Assembly: GCA_903870275.1 (NCBI GenBank)
Contig: CAIQCK010000096.1
Span: 62,001 to 126,000 of the forward strand
Length of the DNA: 64,000 nucleotides
Direction of reading: 5' to 3'
Origin: an uncultured bacterium
GTDB taxonomy: Bacteria > Verrucomicrobiota > Verrucomicrobiia > CAIQCK01
The notes beneath the pieces are model-generated. The model searched no databases. It was not told the origin of the DNA and saw only the letters and a program-made list of their open reading frames with translations. A program made the position numbers and the translations under genes. This document shows, piece after piece, positions 1 to 8,979 of the stretch. The stretch's first letter is position 1; the number at the start of each line of letters is the position of its first letter.

Positions 1-2
1 AA

Positions 3-416
3 CCGAAGAACACGCGCTTCGGCATCATCACCTTCGCCTTCGAGGTGGAGGGTTGCCTGTCCGGGCACCAACTGCTGCCGAACGACCCCGTCAACGTCAA
101 GCGGGCCGCGCGTTTTGTCGAAAAGATGCACGCCGAGGGCGGCACGCCCATGGTAGCGGCGTTGCAACTGATCGCAACGAAAGTGCTGCCCGGCAGCGAC
201 GTGGACACGATCTATTTCATGAGCGACGGCGAGCCGACCGATGGCACGCCGGAAGACGTGCTGGCGGTGGTGAAGAAAATTCATGAGGATTTCCAGGTCA
301 AGTTCCACACCATTGGCATCGGCGAAGCCATCGCCCCCGCCAATGCCGCCGAGAAGAAACCCACGCTCCTTAAACAGATGGCCGAATGCACCGGCGGCTC
401 CTACACGGAGCGGTAG
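3..416 (+). CDS. vWA-domain protein, C-terminal part (5' end outside window)
   Basis: The reading frame is open from the first bases of the window, so the gene starts upstream; the in-frame GTG at 45 is internal to a beta-strand-like stretch (FGIITFAFEVEG). The visible part is the second half of a von Willebrand factor A domain. It has a GGTPM segment, matching the MIDAS threonine loop, and MSDGEPTDG, matching the MIDAS aspartate loop, then HTIGIG and a C-terminal TGGSYTER. This fold binds a divalent metal and usually mediates protein-protein contacts. The partner cannot be told from here. The following gene encodes an exported cytochrome on the same strand but 80 bases away, so a shared operon is only possible. 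Confidence 0.8.
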   Translation, partial: PKNTRFGIITFAFEVEGCLSGHQLLPNDPVNVKRAARFVEKMHAEGGTPMVAALQLIATKVLPGSDVDTIYFMSDGEPTDGTPEDVLAVVKKIHEDFQVKFHTIGIGEAIAPANAAEKKPTLLKQMAECTGGSYTER

Positions 417-496
417 AGGGCGGCAAAAATTCCGGGCAGGGAAGGCGTGCTGCGCCGCAGATTTATCGCTCGCCCCCGTCCAAACGCGTGGTTAGC

Positions 497-1222
497 ATGA
501 TCAACGTGGTTGCCGCTTTTGAAAAACATTGGAGCGCTGTCGCGGGCGCGAGCCTCGTGGCCGGGTGGGCCGCGGTGACTGCGGTTTTCGCCGCCGACCC
601 GAATCCCACCACCGTTCGCGACGCAGCCCAATACATTGGCGTGAACGACTGCGCTCTGTGCCACAAGGGGAAAAAAGTCGGCGACCAGTTCGACAAATGG
701 CAGGCCGGCCCGCACTCCAAGACTTTTGAGGTGCTCGCCACTCCCTCCGCGAAAGCCGTCGCCGCCAAACTCGGCATCGCCGATCCGCAGGCCAGCGGCA
801 AATGCCTGAAGTGCCACTCCACCGCTTACAACTGGACCGAGCAGCGCCAGACCACGACGATCAAACCCGAACAGGGCGTCGTCTGCGAGTCCTGCCACGG
901 TCCTGCCAAAAACTACGTTCCGAGGGTCAGCACCGATCTCGTTCTGGAGGACCCCTTGGGCCAGCGCAGCCTGATGGATTTTCTCAATCCTTTCACGCTG
1001 CGGGCCAAAACCTGCTATTCCATCATCACGATGGACGACCGCCAAAAAGCCATCCGGGCCGGCCTGATCTATCCCGCCTTCCAGAGCTGCACGCGCTGCC
1101 ATAACGAGCAAAGCCCCACCTGGAAACCGGACCGCTACGTTACCAAGGAAGGCAAGCACGTTGGCTTCGATCTCCGGCAGAATTTCGTCAAGATCGCCCA
1201 CCCCATGCCGTCGTCGCAGTAA
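497..1222 (+). CDS. exported tetraheme cytochrome c (cytochrome c-554-like)
   Basis: From the ATG at 497 the protein is 241 residues. It begins with a basic and then hydrophobic stretch ending in VFAADP, a plausible Sec signal peptide, so it should act in the periplasm. Four CXXCH heme-attachment motifs are visible: CALCH, CLKCH, CESCH and CTRCH. The order and the spacing with PEQGVVCESCHGP resemble the cytochrome c-554 / multiheme CXXCH family that shuttles electrons in respiration. The frame is open upstream to 386, but residues before 497 have no protein-like features; no strong Shine-Dalgarno is visible for 497. Electron partners are unknown. Confidence 0.85.
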   Translation: MINVVAAFEKHWSAVAGASLVAGWAAVTAVFAADPNPTTVRDAAQYIGVNDCALCHKGKKVGDQFDKWQAGPHSKTFEVLATPSAKAVAAKLGIADPQASGKCLKCHSTAYNWTEQRQTTTIKPEQGVVCESCHGPAKNYVPRVSTDLVLEDPLGQRSLMDFLNPFTLRAKTCYSIITMDDRQKAIRAGLIYPAFQSCTRCHNEQSPTWKPDRYVTKEGKHVGFDLRQNFVKIAHPMPSSQ

Positions 1223-1302
1223 GTCGGGGTGGTTAATGCGGTGGGAGACAATCGGCGCGCTCTGTTTGTCCATCCATGCACCTCTCAATGCAGTCGAGCG
1301 AT

Positions 1303-1440
1303 AAGGTGGATCGCGACCTCCGGGCGCGATAGCTGTTGAAAGAAGTGAAAGCATGGTGCTTGGGTCCGGCATCTCATTTTCCAAACACGACATCTTTCTC
1401 TCGCCTGCGGCCATCGCGCCCGGAGGTCGCGATCCACCCG
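1303..1440. repeat. long inverted repeat, dispersed family A
   Basis: Arms at about 1305-1329 and 1415-1439 are perfect 25-base complements built on GGTGGATCGCGACCTCCGGG. About 85 bases lie between them. The same arm recurs at 30286 and 32497. The element sits in the gene-poor stretch 1223-1684, where I see no other gene. Confidence 0.85.
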
Positions 1441-1684
1441 GCAGCCGCGCGTCGGCGCCGTTTCCTTTCGCTGCCGCTCAACTTGATTTCCGTTCCGGAT
1501 CGGACCGCGAAAAGTTTCAGCGATAGGAATATTCCCTATGCGGTAACGGGATTCTGTCCGAATGAAATTAACCCTTCTCCAGCGTAGGGTCTTGCCACGA
1601 GCAGAAGGAGCCAAGGTGGTGGCGACGCAGCCATAAACAAATAGTCCGCCGCCGTCGAAAAACTGGCAGCCAATGGAGATGGTT

Positions 1685-1858
1685 ATGAAGAAAATGAAGA
1701 GATCGGCACAAGGAGTTCGTGGCACGTTGACTTTGGGTGATCTGGTGACACTGGCGTATGATGTCAGCCCCAATCGCGCGACGGCGGTGAAACTGGTGGG
1801 ACTTCTGTTGGGAGGACGCGGCATTCATTTTGGCCGCCAGACGAACCCAGGACGATGA
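1685..1858 (+). CDS. small hypothetical protein (57 aa)
   Basis: The start is chosen at 1685 because a GGAG sits six bases upstream; an in-frame ATG at 1673 lacks this. The product is basic at the N terminus, followed by TLGDLVTLAYDVSP and a hydrophobic KLVGLLLGGRG segment. The TLGDLV...AYD pattern recalls short proteins that are often found alone in Verrucomicrobia and other bacteria and have no known function. No signal peptide or metal motif is seen. The gene is flanked by repeat-rich noncoding DNA on both sides. Coding potential is moderate only. Confidence 0.5.
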   Translation: MKKMKRSAQGVRGTLTLGDLVTLAYDVSPNRATAVKLVGLLLGGRGIHFGRQTNPGR

Positions 1859-2070
1859 GCTTGGAGACAGCCTAACATGTCCACATGCTCGGAACGAGTG
1901 CTTGGCCGTTCGTGGTCCGAAGAGATTCTTATGTGCCTCTACGGACTTCGGAATGGAAACACTTTTGAGTCGCGCGAACTGTCTGTAAAACCCTTTCCAT
2001 CCGCGAGGAATGTCAAACCGAGACAGTACTCGCGAAGGAAACAGGCCGTAAAGTCGCACCCGGCCTGACG

Positions 2071-2123
2071 TGCCGGCGAGTCATTGGAAAAGCCTCCCAA
2101 CCCCTCCAATGACTCGCCCGGCA
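2071..2123 (-). terminator. stem-loop downstream of the minus-strand glycan cluster
   Basis: GGCGAGTCATTGGA at 2075-2088 pairs perfectly with TCCAATGACTCGCC at 2105-2118. With one bulge the stem extends outward by four more pairs (TGCC/GGCA). It lies 48-100 bases beyond the stop of the symporter gene, where the minus-strand transcript should end. There is no T tract, so it may be an RNA-protecting hairpin or a solitary palindromic repeat rather than an intrinsic terminator. The rest of 1859-2170 shows nothing. Confidence 0.5.
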
Positions 2124-2170
2124 TTCCTCCCCTGCGGCGTGTGAATGCGCCGTGTCCGATTCCGTGACGG

Positions 2171-3859
2171 TCACCTGAAGATCACATAGAGCGCCACCAT
2201 CGTGGCGAAAAGCACGCCCGCCAGCACACGATAATTGCCGATGCCGGGCCACGCCTCGCCCTTGAGCGCATCGAACGGATGCGCCCACGTCAGCGCCTCG
2301 CGTTCGGCCGACGGCGCGTCGGGATGCGTTCGCGAGACGGTGTGCAGGATGATGCTGCAGATCACGAACAGCACAAACGACATCACCATGTAGTTGACGT
2401 AGCACGCCTTCACGACGCGGGCGTCGAACCACGTCAGCAAACCCAGCCAGTCCGCGCAGCCGAGTGCGCTGGCCCAGTCGGTCGGCGCGTAGAAAAGCAG
2501 GAACGTCGTCAGGCAGATGACGAAGCCGCCCCAGAGCGTGGCCAGCGCGCCGCGGTAGCTCGCGCCTTTCCAGAAAATGCCCCAGAAGAACACCGTCGAG
2601 ACCGGCGGCGCGATGAAGCACAACAGCATGGCGATGCCGTCGAAGATGGTCTTGAAGTTGGCCACGAGCGGCGTCCAGACGATGGCGATCAGGATGCCGA
2701 ACGCGGTGGCGATGCGGCCGACGTGGATCGTCTCGCGTTCCGAAGCCTGCGGCCGCACCCGGCGGTAGAGGTCGTAGCTGAACAGCGTCGCCATGGAGTT
2801 GAGCGAGCCGGAGATCGGCCCCATCAACGCCGCGAGCAGCGCCGCCGCGATGACGCCGCGCAGGCCGAGCGGCAGCAGGTCCTGGATCATCGTCGCGTAA
2901 ACCTCATCGGTCTTCGCGACGGGATGCTGATAAGTGAGACCGAGGTAGATCAGGCCGGGCAGCACGAAAACGAATACCGGCAGGATTTTGATGAAGCCCG
3001 CAAAGAGAGCGCCGTTGCGCGCGTCGTTCTCCGACTTCGCGCCGAGCACGCGCTGCACGATCGTCTGGTCGGCGCACCAATACCAGATGCTGATGACCGG
3101 GTAGCCGAGCATCATGCTGAACCACGGCATGCCGGAGGGGTCGCCCGCGGGCCGCAGCACCGAGGTCGTCGCCGCGGGAAAATGTTTGCCCGCCTCGCCG
3201 ATGAGCCGCCACGTCTCGCTGAGGCCGCCGCATTTTATGATGCCGAAGAGCGTGATGAGGAACGAGCCGGCCAGCAACACCACGGTGCCGACCGATTCGG
3301 TCATCACCACCGCCGTCAGGCCGCCGACCGCCGCGTAAAGGCCGGTCAGCACCGTGATGGTGATGACGGAAACCCAGACGTTGATGCCGAAAAGCGCGTG
3401 CAGGATCAGCGAGCCGGCATAGAGCGAAAACCCGATGTGGATGAAGATGGCGTTGAGGATCGAGATGACGGCAAGGAAATCACGGCAGCCGCGCCCGTAG
3501 CGCCGTTCGAGGAAATCCGGCAGCGTGGGCACGCGGGTCTTGATGTAGAACGGCGCGAAGAAAAACGCGAGCGCGATGAGCGTGAACGCCGCCATCCACT
3601 CGAAGTTGCCATAGACCAGCCCGTTGATGTAGCCCTGCTGCGCGAGGGAGACGAGGTGCAGCGCGGAAATGTTCGTCGAGAACAGCGCCAGCCCGATCGT
3701 CAGCCAGCTCAGCGAATGGCCAGCGAGGAAGTAGCCCTCGCCCGTGCGCGAGCGTTGCCGCTGCCGCCAGCCCATGTAGAGGCCGAAGGCCACCACGCCT
3801 ACGAGGTAAACCACCAGCACCGTCATGTCCACCGCGCCGAATTTTACCTGGTTTCCCAT
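2171..3859 (-). CDS. sodium:solute symporter (SSS family)
   Basis: The 562-residue protein is almost entirely hydrophobic, with about 13 membrane segments. It has the SSS-type N-terminal motif region GYFLAGHSLSWLTIGLALFSTNISALH (read at intervals) and the VGGLTAVVMTESVGT segment typical of SGLT-like transporters. It should sit in the inner membrane and import a sugar or sugar acid with Na+. The ATG at 3859 is preferred over the one at 3883 because AGAGGA lies just upstream and the other start would overlap the fucosidase gene. It is the last gene of the minus-strand glycan cluster, seven bases after the GH29 gene, so a released deoxysugar is the likely cargo (inference). Confidence 0.9.
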   Translation of the reverse strand: MGNQVKFGAVDMTVLVVYLVGVVAFGLYMGWRQRQRSRTGEGYFLAGHSLSWLTIGLALFSTNISALHLVSLAQQGYINGLVYGNFEWMAAFTLIALAFFFAPFYIKTRVPTLPDFLERRYGRGCRDFLAVISILNAIFIHIGFSLYAGSLILHALFGINVWVSVITITVLTGLYAAVGGLTAVVMTESVGTVVLLAGSFLITLFGIIKCGGLSETWRLIGEAGKHFPAATTSVLRPAGDPSGMPWFSMMLGYPVISIWYWCADQTIVQRVLGAKSENDARNGALFAGFIKILPVFVFVLPGLIYLGLTYQHPVAKTDEVYATMIQDLLPLGLRGVIAAALLAALMGPISGSLNSMATLFSYDLYRRVRPQASERETIHVGRIATAFGILIAIVWTPLVANFKTIFDGIAMLLCFIAPPVSTVFFWGIFWKGASYRGALATLWGGFVICLTTFLLFYAPTDWASALGCADWLGLLTWFDARVVKACYVNYMVMSFVLFVICSIILHTVSRTHPDAPSAEREALTWAHPFDALKGEAWPGIGNYRVLAGVLFATMVALYVIFR

Positions 3860-3866
3860 GTGTCCT

Positions 3867-5624
3867 CTATCGTTTCGGGGCAAACAACTCGAACTCCCAG
3901 ATGGACGGCCCTTCGGTCGTCTTCAACAGGTTCAGACGAACGTAGCGGCCTGTGACGGGAGCGAACTTGATTTCGAGATTCTCGCCGATGGTCGTGCCGT
4001 GATGGAAGGTTTTCCAGTCGTCACCGGCCTTCACCTGCAACTCAAACTCCTTCACGCGGCCGTAAGGTTCGCTGATCGCCGCGTGGTCGAACGTCTGTGG
4101 TGTGCCAAGATCCACTTCGAGCCAGCACGAGTGAGTGCCGTAATCGCAACCCCAGCGCGTGTCGGGGTCGCCGTCCACGGCTTTGCCGGGGGCATACGTG
4201 TCGCTTTTCTGGAACCAGTTCGAAGCGGTGGCTTTCTTGCCGGTCGTCAGTGAGACGGTGGTGTTCGTCGGTTTGATGATGGGAATGTCTTTGGCCGGGC
4301 CGTCCAGTTCGAGCTTCACGATCGTGTCCATGGTGTTGCGTTGCGCGGCGGGCACGGTGACTTCAATACTGGCGTCGGTTTGCTTCACGGTTGCTTCGCC
4401 ACCGGTGAGGACCGTGCATTTGGCGATGCGTGGTTTGATGGGCGGCAGCGTGATGGTGTCCGCGGGCCAACGCAGAATGTGAAGATAGATGACGTTGCCT
4501 TTGCGCGTCGAGCCGCCCCACCAGCCACCACCGGGCATCTGAAAACGCATGCGGTCGTGGCCGAACTGCCGCTTGCCCATGTCCGGCGCCACGAACGGCC
4601 CGCCTCGCGTGCCGTAGATGCTCTCGCCGTAACTGCGCAGCCAGTCGCCGATCTTCCGGAAGCTCTCGACCTGGCGCGGCTCGATCCGGCCATCGGGCAT
4701 CGGGTTGGTGTTGAGCGCAAGATTGCCATCGCCCACCGCGCAAGCCACGAGCATCTGGATGCCGTCGGTGCAGGGTTTCAGCTCGTCATCCGGCTTCCAA
4801 GACCACTGCGTGCCGAGCGTGATGCAGCTTTCCCACGGTTGATCGAACTGGCAGCGTCCGACGTACTGCTCCGGCGTGATGTAGTCGCCGGGAATGCCGC
4901 AGCGGTTGTTGATGATCAGGTGCGGTTGAATTGAGCGCGCCATCTTGAAAAGGTTTTCAGCGTCCCATTGTTTGGCCGACCCGCCGAGGCCGTCAAACCA
5001 CAAGCCGTCAATGCGGCCATAGTTCGTCAGCAACTCGCGAATTTGGCCGTGCAAGTAGGCGATATAACGCTCGTGGTGCTCGCCGCAGAAGTCCGGGTGA
5101 TGCCAGTCCGGCTGCGAGTAATAGACGATCAGCTTCATTCCCGACTCGTGGCATGCGTCGGCGATTTCCTTCATCACGTCCACCTTCCATGCAGACTCCG
5201 GGCCGGTGCTCTTGTAGTCGGTGAGCTTCGTGTCGAAGAGGCAAAACCCGTCGTGATGCTTGATGAGGAAGACCAGATAACGCGCGCCGGTTTCCTGCGC
5301 GATCTTCACCCACTCACGGGCGTTGAATTTGTCCGGCTTCCACTTCTTGTAAAGGCCGTCATAGACCTCCGCCGGTGTCGACCCCTTGCCGCCGCGCACG
5401 CCGGGCCTCATGCCCCATGTCGGCTCACCGCGCGACCAGCCGATCTCCAAGCCCGTCAGCGAAACCGGTCCCCAGCAGATGAACATGCCGAAGCGCATGT
5501 CCTTCCACGCCTCGACAAGTTCGGGCCTGGCCTTGAGGTCATTGGCCTCAGTCGCCGCGAGCATCGGCGATGTGCCCAGCAGGCTGACGCCAACAATAAG
5601 ACTCCACACGCCTGTTGCCCTCAT
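3867..5624 (-). CDS. secreted alpha-L-fucosidase (GH29) with C-terminal F5/8 type C domain
   Basis: The protein has 585 residues and a signal peptide ending near MLAAT. The GH29 barrel begins at about residue 35 (WKDMRFGMFICWGPVS). It contains KHHDGF at about 122-127 and GLWFDG, with the expected nucleophile Asp211. Residues from about 440 to the end form a discoidin/F5-8 type C module (WLEVDLGTPQTFDHAAI, YVRLNLLKT) that usually binds carbohydrate. Family members hydrolyse terminal alpha-L-fucosides. A paralogue with the same architecture lies at 12701-14416 in the same cluster. It is separated from the URO-D-like gene by three bases, which indicates cotranscription. Confidence 0.93.
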   Translation of the reverse strand: MRATGVWSLIVGVSLLGTSPMLAATEANDLKARPELVEAWKDMRFGMFICWGPVSLTGLEIGWSRGEPTWGMRPGVRGGKGSTPAEVYDGLYKKWKPDKFNAREWVKIAQETGARYLVFLIKHHDGFCLFDTKLTDYKSTGPESAWKVDVMKEIADACHESGMKLIVYYSQPDWHHPDFCGEHHERYIAYLHGQIRELLTNYGRIDGLWFDGLGGSAKQWDAENLFKMARSIQPHLIINNRCGIPGDYITPEQYVGRCQFDQPWESCITLGTQWSWKPDDELKPCTDGIQMLVACAVGDGNLALNTNPMPDGRIEPRQVESFRKIGDWLRSYGESIYGTRGGPFVAPDMGKRQFGHDRMRFQMPGGGWWGGSTRKGNVIYLHILRWPADTITLPPIKPRIAKCTVLTGGEATVKQTDASIEVTVPAAQRNTMDTIVKLELDGPAKDIPIIKPTNTTVSLTTGKKATASNWFQKSDTYAPGKAVDGDPDTRWGCDYGTHSCWLEVDLGTPQTFDHAAISEPYGRVKEFELQVKAGDDWKTFHHGTTIGENLEIKFAPVTGRYVRLNLLKTTEGPSIWEFELFAPKR

Positions 5625-5627
5625 GGT

Positions 5628-6704
5628 TCACCTCTTCATTGGATAGACGCCATACTCCGCCACGGCATCAAACATCGCCATGACATTTTCCACCGGCGTC
5701 TCTTCGAGGATGTAATCGTGGCTCGCGCCGGCGACGTAACCGCCGCCGGGCATCATCATCGCCAGCACGTCGCGCGTGCGCTGCCGCACCGATTCCGGCG
5801 TGCCCTCGATCAGCACGTGATGCGAATCAATCGCGCCGTTGAAAAGAATCCTGCCGCCGTAGCGGGCCTTGAGCTTCGCGAGGTCCATGCCGCCGCAGCA
5901 CGGCTGGATCGCGTGCAGACCATCGAGGCCCGCGGCGATCATCGCCGGCATCAACGGCTCGAAACCGCCGCAGCAGTGCAACTGCACCTTGAGCTTGTAA
6001 GCGTGGCCGAGGTTAATCAGCCGTTTCAGATGGGGCAGCATGAACCGGTCAAATTGCGCCGGGCTGAGCAACGGCCCGGTCTGGCCTCCGAAGTCGTTGC
6101 CGATGAAGAACACATCCATCGCGTCTGCCGCCGCGTCGAAGATGCGCCGGCTTGTTTCGGCGTAGAAATCCACTATGTGTTGCAGAACGGCGTCCACCAG
6201 CTCCGGCTCGTCATACATCTTCAGGTAAAGATTCTCCATGCCGAGCAGGTCAATCGCGTCGTGCCAGAAGGGCGACCAGTCGCCGCCGAGAATTGCGTAG
6301 CGCCGGCCCCACGCCAACGCCTCGCCGCGGATGCGCGAAACATCCATCCATTCCGGATCGGGCCACGGGTAGTCATGAACCTGCTGCACGGTGGCGTCCG
6401 CCAGCGGATGGCTCATTGGCTGGCCGTAGCCGAGGCCGTGGCGTTCCACGCCAAACACGCTGCGATAGGTCGCGCCTGACGATAACTCGCCGTCCGGGCT
6501 GAACTCCTTCGGCCCGGCGTAACGCGCGAACACGCGCCGGAAATCATCGCCGAAACGGGCGAAGAGTTGCTCCGTGTCGTCCATGCCGAGCTGACGTTTG
6601 GCTTTCGCGATGAACTCCGGCGACGCGCCGCACCAGCGCGGCACGCGATCGGGTTCTTCATGAACAAAAGCGGCGAGGACCCGCTCCCGTGGAGTCATGT
6701 TCAT
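5628..6704 (-). CDS. uroporphyrinogen decarboxylase family protein (MtaA/methyltransferase-like)
   Basis: This is a 358-residue URO-D fold protein. It starts TPRERVLAAFVHEEPDRVP, the usual opening of the non-heme branch of this family, and has HCCGG at residues 243-247 and PCCGG near 268-272. The His/Cys placement resembles the zinc site of MtaA-type methylcobamide:CoM methyltransferases more than true HemE, which lacks it. No signal peptide is visible, so it is cytoplasmic. Its ATG overlaps the stop of the upstream mutarotase gene (ATGA), implying translational coupling. Such genes recur in Verrucomicrobia sugar-utilisation loci; the substrate is unknown. Confidence 0.85.
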   Translation of the reverse strand: MNMTPRERVLAAFVHEEPDRVPRWCGASPEFIAKAKRQLGMDDTEQLFARFGDDFRRVFARYAGPKEFSPDGELSSGATYRSVFGVERHGLGYGQPMSHPLADATVQQVHDYPWPDPEWMDVSRIRGEALAWGRRYAILGGDWSPFWHDAIDLLGMENLYLKMYDEPELVDAVLQHIVDFYAETSRRIFDAAADAMDVFFIGNDFGGQTGPLLSPAQFDRFMLPHLKRLINLGHAYKLKVQLHCCGGFEPLMPAMIAAGLDGLHAIQPCCGGMDLAKLKARYGGRILFNGAIDSHHVLIEGTPESVRQRTRDVLAMMMPGGGYVAGASHDYILEETPVENVMAMFDAVAEYGVYPMKR

Positions 6705-7099
6705 GGCAGGTAATAGACCTCGGTCAGGTCGCTCCAGATCTTTCCCTTCGCCGCCGCGTCAGGCAGCGGGATCTGGCACGGATCGGTTTCCTTCCACCAA
6801 CGCTGCGTCTCCGGGTCGGCGGCCATCTTCTTCATGTCGGCGTCGAAATCCTTGCCGGTGTATTCCAGGTAGGCGAAGAGGTAGAGTTTGCCTTCGATCT
6901 GGCACTGGTGGATGGAAAAGTTTTGAACGTGGATTTCCTTCAGCCTCCGGTCCACCGTCGGCCACGGATGCGCATGCAGGTCGCGGTAGCGGGCCGCCTT
7001 TTCCGGTTTCAACCCGGTGATCCAGGCGTGGCGTTCCGGCTGCGGCGCGGCGCAACCGGTGAGCAGGGCGGTGATCAACAGGATGAAGCAGGTTCTCAT
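6701..7099 (-). CDS. lipoprotein L-rhamnose mutarotase-like protein (RhaM/DUF718 family)
   Basis: The start at 7099 gives a classic lipoprotein signal (MRTCFILLITALLTGC) with lipobox LTGC and an AGGA upstream. The mature part matches RhaM: HAWITGLKPEKAARYRDLH at the start, a YLFAYLEY strand, the twin-Trp RWWKETDP and the family-typical terminus EVYYLP. Family members interconvert alpha and beta anomers of L-rhamnose and are normally cytoplasmic, so the lipid-anchored form suggests action in the periplasm next to the secreted glycosidases (inference). An in-frame ATG at 7156 would hide the signal peptide and is not used. It overlaps the next gene by four bases. Confidence 0.85.
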   Translation of the reverse strand: MRTCFILLITALLTGCAAPQPERHAWITGLKPEKAARYRDLHAHPWPTVDRRLKEIHVQNFSIHQCQIEGKLYLFAYLEYTGKDFDADMKKMAADPETQRWWKETDPCQIPLPDAAAKGKIWSDLTEVYYLP

Positions 7100-7177
7100 G
7101 GTCGTTTTCCTAATTGCGATTGGTGATGGTCTTGCTTTTGTGAGGAGGCAGCGCAAGCGAGGTCGTGCGCTCGATGT

Positions 7178-8971
7178 TCATCGGGAGTTTCCTTGATAGG
7201 GGTAATCGAAGGGCGCGGCCCGGAGCAGTTTCGGATTCCTGCCATCGAATCCCCACACTTGATTTGGCGCGACCGTGAGTTTCCATTCACGGGCATCGGC
7301 ACTCAGGGTGATGTTCTGTTTTTCCGGCTGAATGCCCGCCACCTCGCGCACATGACCTTCGAGATCGGTCACCACCCGGACGCCTGCGGTGCAGGAGAAG
7401 AGTTCCCGGCCATTGAGACGGGCCATGAACCGGCCTTTTTCGCAAGTCAGCGCCCAAGTCCGGTCTGCCCATCGCTGGGTATAGCTGAAATCCTTTCCGG
7501 CAGTGGCCGACCACCAGACCCGCTCGTTCGCGACATCCAGATGGATGCCGTGCATCCGGGAGATGTATTCGAGGGCGGCCAGAATCGTCGGGCCGTAGCC
7601 GGTCGGATTCGAGGAGATGCCGGAGGGAGCGCCGGTCATGGCGTCGAATTGTTGCATGAAAGCGTTGTTGTTCCGGATGAGCAGTTCCGTCCACTTCGTG
7701 CCGAGGAGCGTCACCTCCGCGTAGTGCCCGTAATTCTCAAGTCCCCGGATGGCGCGCTGGTAGGTCAATCCCATCGGCTGGCCGCTCCAATCGTTGCCGG
7801 GAACGTTCCGGTAAAGCGGTTCGTTGGCGGCAATGGACGGCAACGGCACCGGCGTCCAGAACTCGGCGGGGTTGAGCAGATGATGGCGGATAAAAGCGTC
7901 GGCCATCGTTTGCGTGAAGATCCCGTAATACATGCAACGGATATTATTGTGAACCAGTTCGGGCAGCCGCCGCCCGAGCCGGTCGCGGTCGTAACAGGCG
8001 TGCTTTTGCGGGTCCCACAGTTTTTCGATCAACCGCCGGCGGACTTCCCCGGCCTGTTGCCGCCAAAATTGCTCGCGGCCGTTGCCTAGTTCGCGGGCGA
8101 TCTTCGCCAGCGTGGCCCGGCCGTCGAAATTGTAAGCCATCACATCCATCGAGGCGAAGGGCACCAGCACCTGTTCGCGCGTGGGCGGCGGGAGTTTGTC
8201 GTGGTAGTGCTCGATCCAGTAGCGTTTGAAGTTCGCAGGGTCCTGTGGGTCCGGCATCCTGTCGCCTCCCGGCGGAAAATCAAACGGCCAGCGTGTGGGG
8301 GCGTTGCGCGTGAGCAGCCGCGTACTGTGGTCTTCGCCCGTGTCCCACGTGCACCAGGTTTCCAGCAAGCCGTCGCCATTGGAATCGCGCGTGCGCCAGA
8401 GATAAGCATCGTGTTTTTCCAGGGCCGAATACAGCCGGCGGAGATAGTCCCGGTCCTTGCCGGCCCAGAAATACATCTTCCACGCGGGATCGGGAAAACA
8501 GTAGCCCTGGAACATCTCGAAGTCGGCGGCAACATCATGTTCCGGCAACCACGCATACCCTTCCGGCGGTCTCTTGTCCCAGCCCCGTTTGCGGATGGTT
8601 TCGCCCGAGACCACCATCGCCGGTAGCCGCCCGTCGGCGCGCTGGCCGAGCAGGAAGAGGATTTGATTGTTCCACGCGACTTCGAGATTGCGCTTCGCAT
8701 ACATCTCGCCGCCCATCGGCTGCGTCTCAATCCACACGTTCGGATAACCGCCGCCCTCGACGAGCGCTTTCATCGTCGGCGTGAACTGGACGATGTTCGA
8801 CGCCTCCTTCGCCTCGGCGGCGTCAAAGAGGCGCTGCAACGCGTCATCCGCGGTTTTGAAAGTCACCCCGGTCCGCCCCGTGAGCTTGCTTCCCACCGAT
8901 AGGTCGTCAGCGGCCGGCGCAGCCAGCGGCGCCAGCAGCAGGGAGGTGAGGAGAGCAAGTTTGAGTTTCAT
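7178..8971 (-). CDS. secreted six-hairpin glycosidase (GH63/MGH1-like)
   Basis: From the ATG at 8971 the product is 597 residues, with signal peptide MKLKLALLTSLLLAPLAAPA. The central region has the (alpha/alpha)6 features of trehalase/GH63/mannosylglycerate hydrolase-like enzymes: GLLETWCTWDTGEDHS near residue 180, FASMDVMAYNFDG, an EVRRRLIEKLWD helix and WSGQPMGLTYQRAIRGLENYGHYAE near 430-455. A beta-rich C-terminal part follows. Substrate specificity cannot be read. The frame remains open upstream to 9382, but that part overlaps the isomerase gene and is not protein-like. The next gene upstream ends eight bases away, consistent with one operon. Confidence 0.8.
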   Translation of the reverse strand: MKLKLALLTSLLLAPLAAPAADDLSVGSKLTGRTGVTFKTADDALQRLFDAAEAKEASNIVQFTPTMKALVEGGGYPNVWIETQPMGGEMYAKRNLEVAWNNQILFLLGQRADGRLPAMVVSGETIRKRGWDKRPPEGYAWLPEHDVAADFEMFQGYCFPDPAWKMYFWAGKDRDYLRRLYSALEKHDAYLWRTRDSNGDGLLETWCTWDTGEDHSTRLLTRNAPTRWPFDFPPGGDRMPDPQDPANFKRYWIEHYHDKLPPPTREQVLVPFASMDVMAYNFDGRATLAKIARELGNGREQFWRQQAGEVRRRLIEKLWDPQKHACYDRDRLGRRLPELVHNNIRCMYYGIFTQTMADAFIRHHLLNPAEFWTPVPLPSIAANEPLYRNVPGNDWSGQPMGLTYQRAIRGLENYGHYAEVTLLGTKWTELLIRNNNAFMQQFDAMTGAPSGISSNPTGYGPTILAALEYISRMHGIHLDVANERVWWSATAGKDFSYTQRWADRTWALTCEKGRFMARLNGRELFSCTAGVRVVTDLEGHVREVAGIQPEKQNITLSADAREWKLTVAPNQVWGFDGRNPKLLRAAPFDYPYQGNSR

Positions 8972-8979
8972 GGACGGCG

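Noticed and set aside
401..1414. Large minus-strand frame opposite the cytochrome gene
   Set aside because: It is antisense to a gene with four heme motifs; its translation has no motif and low complexity.
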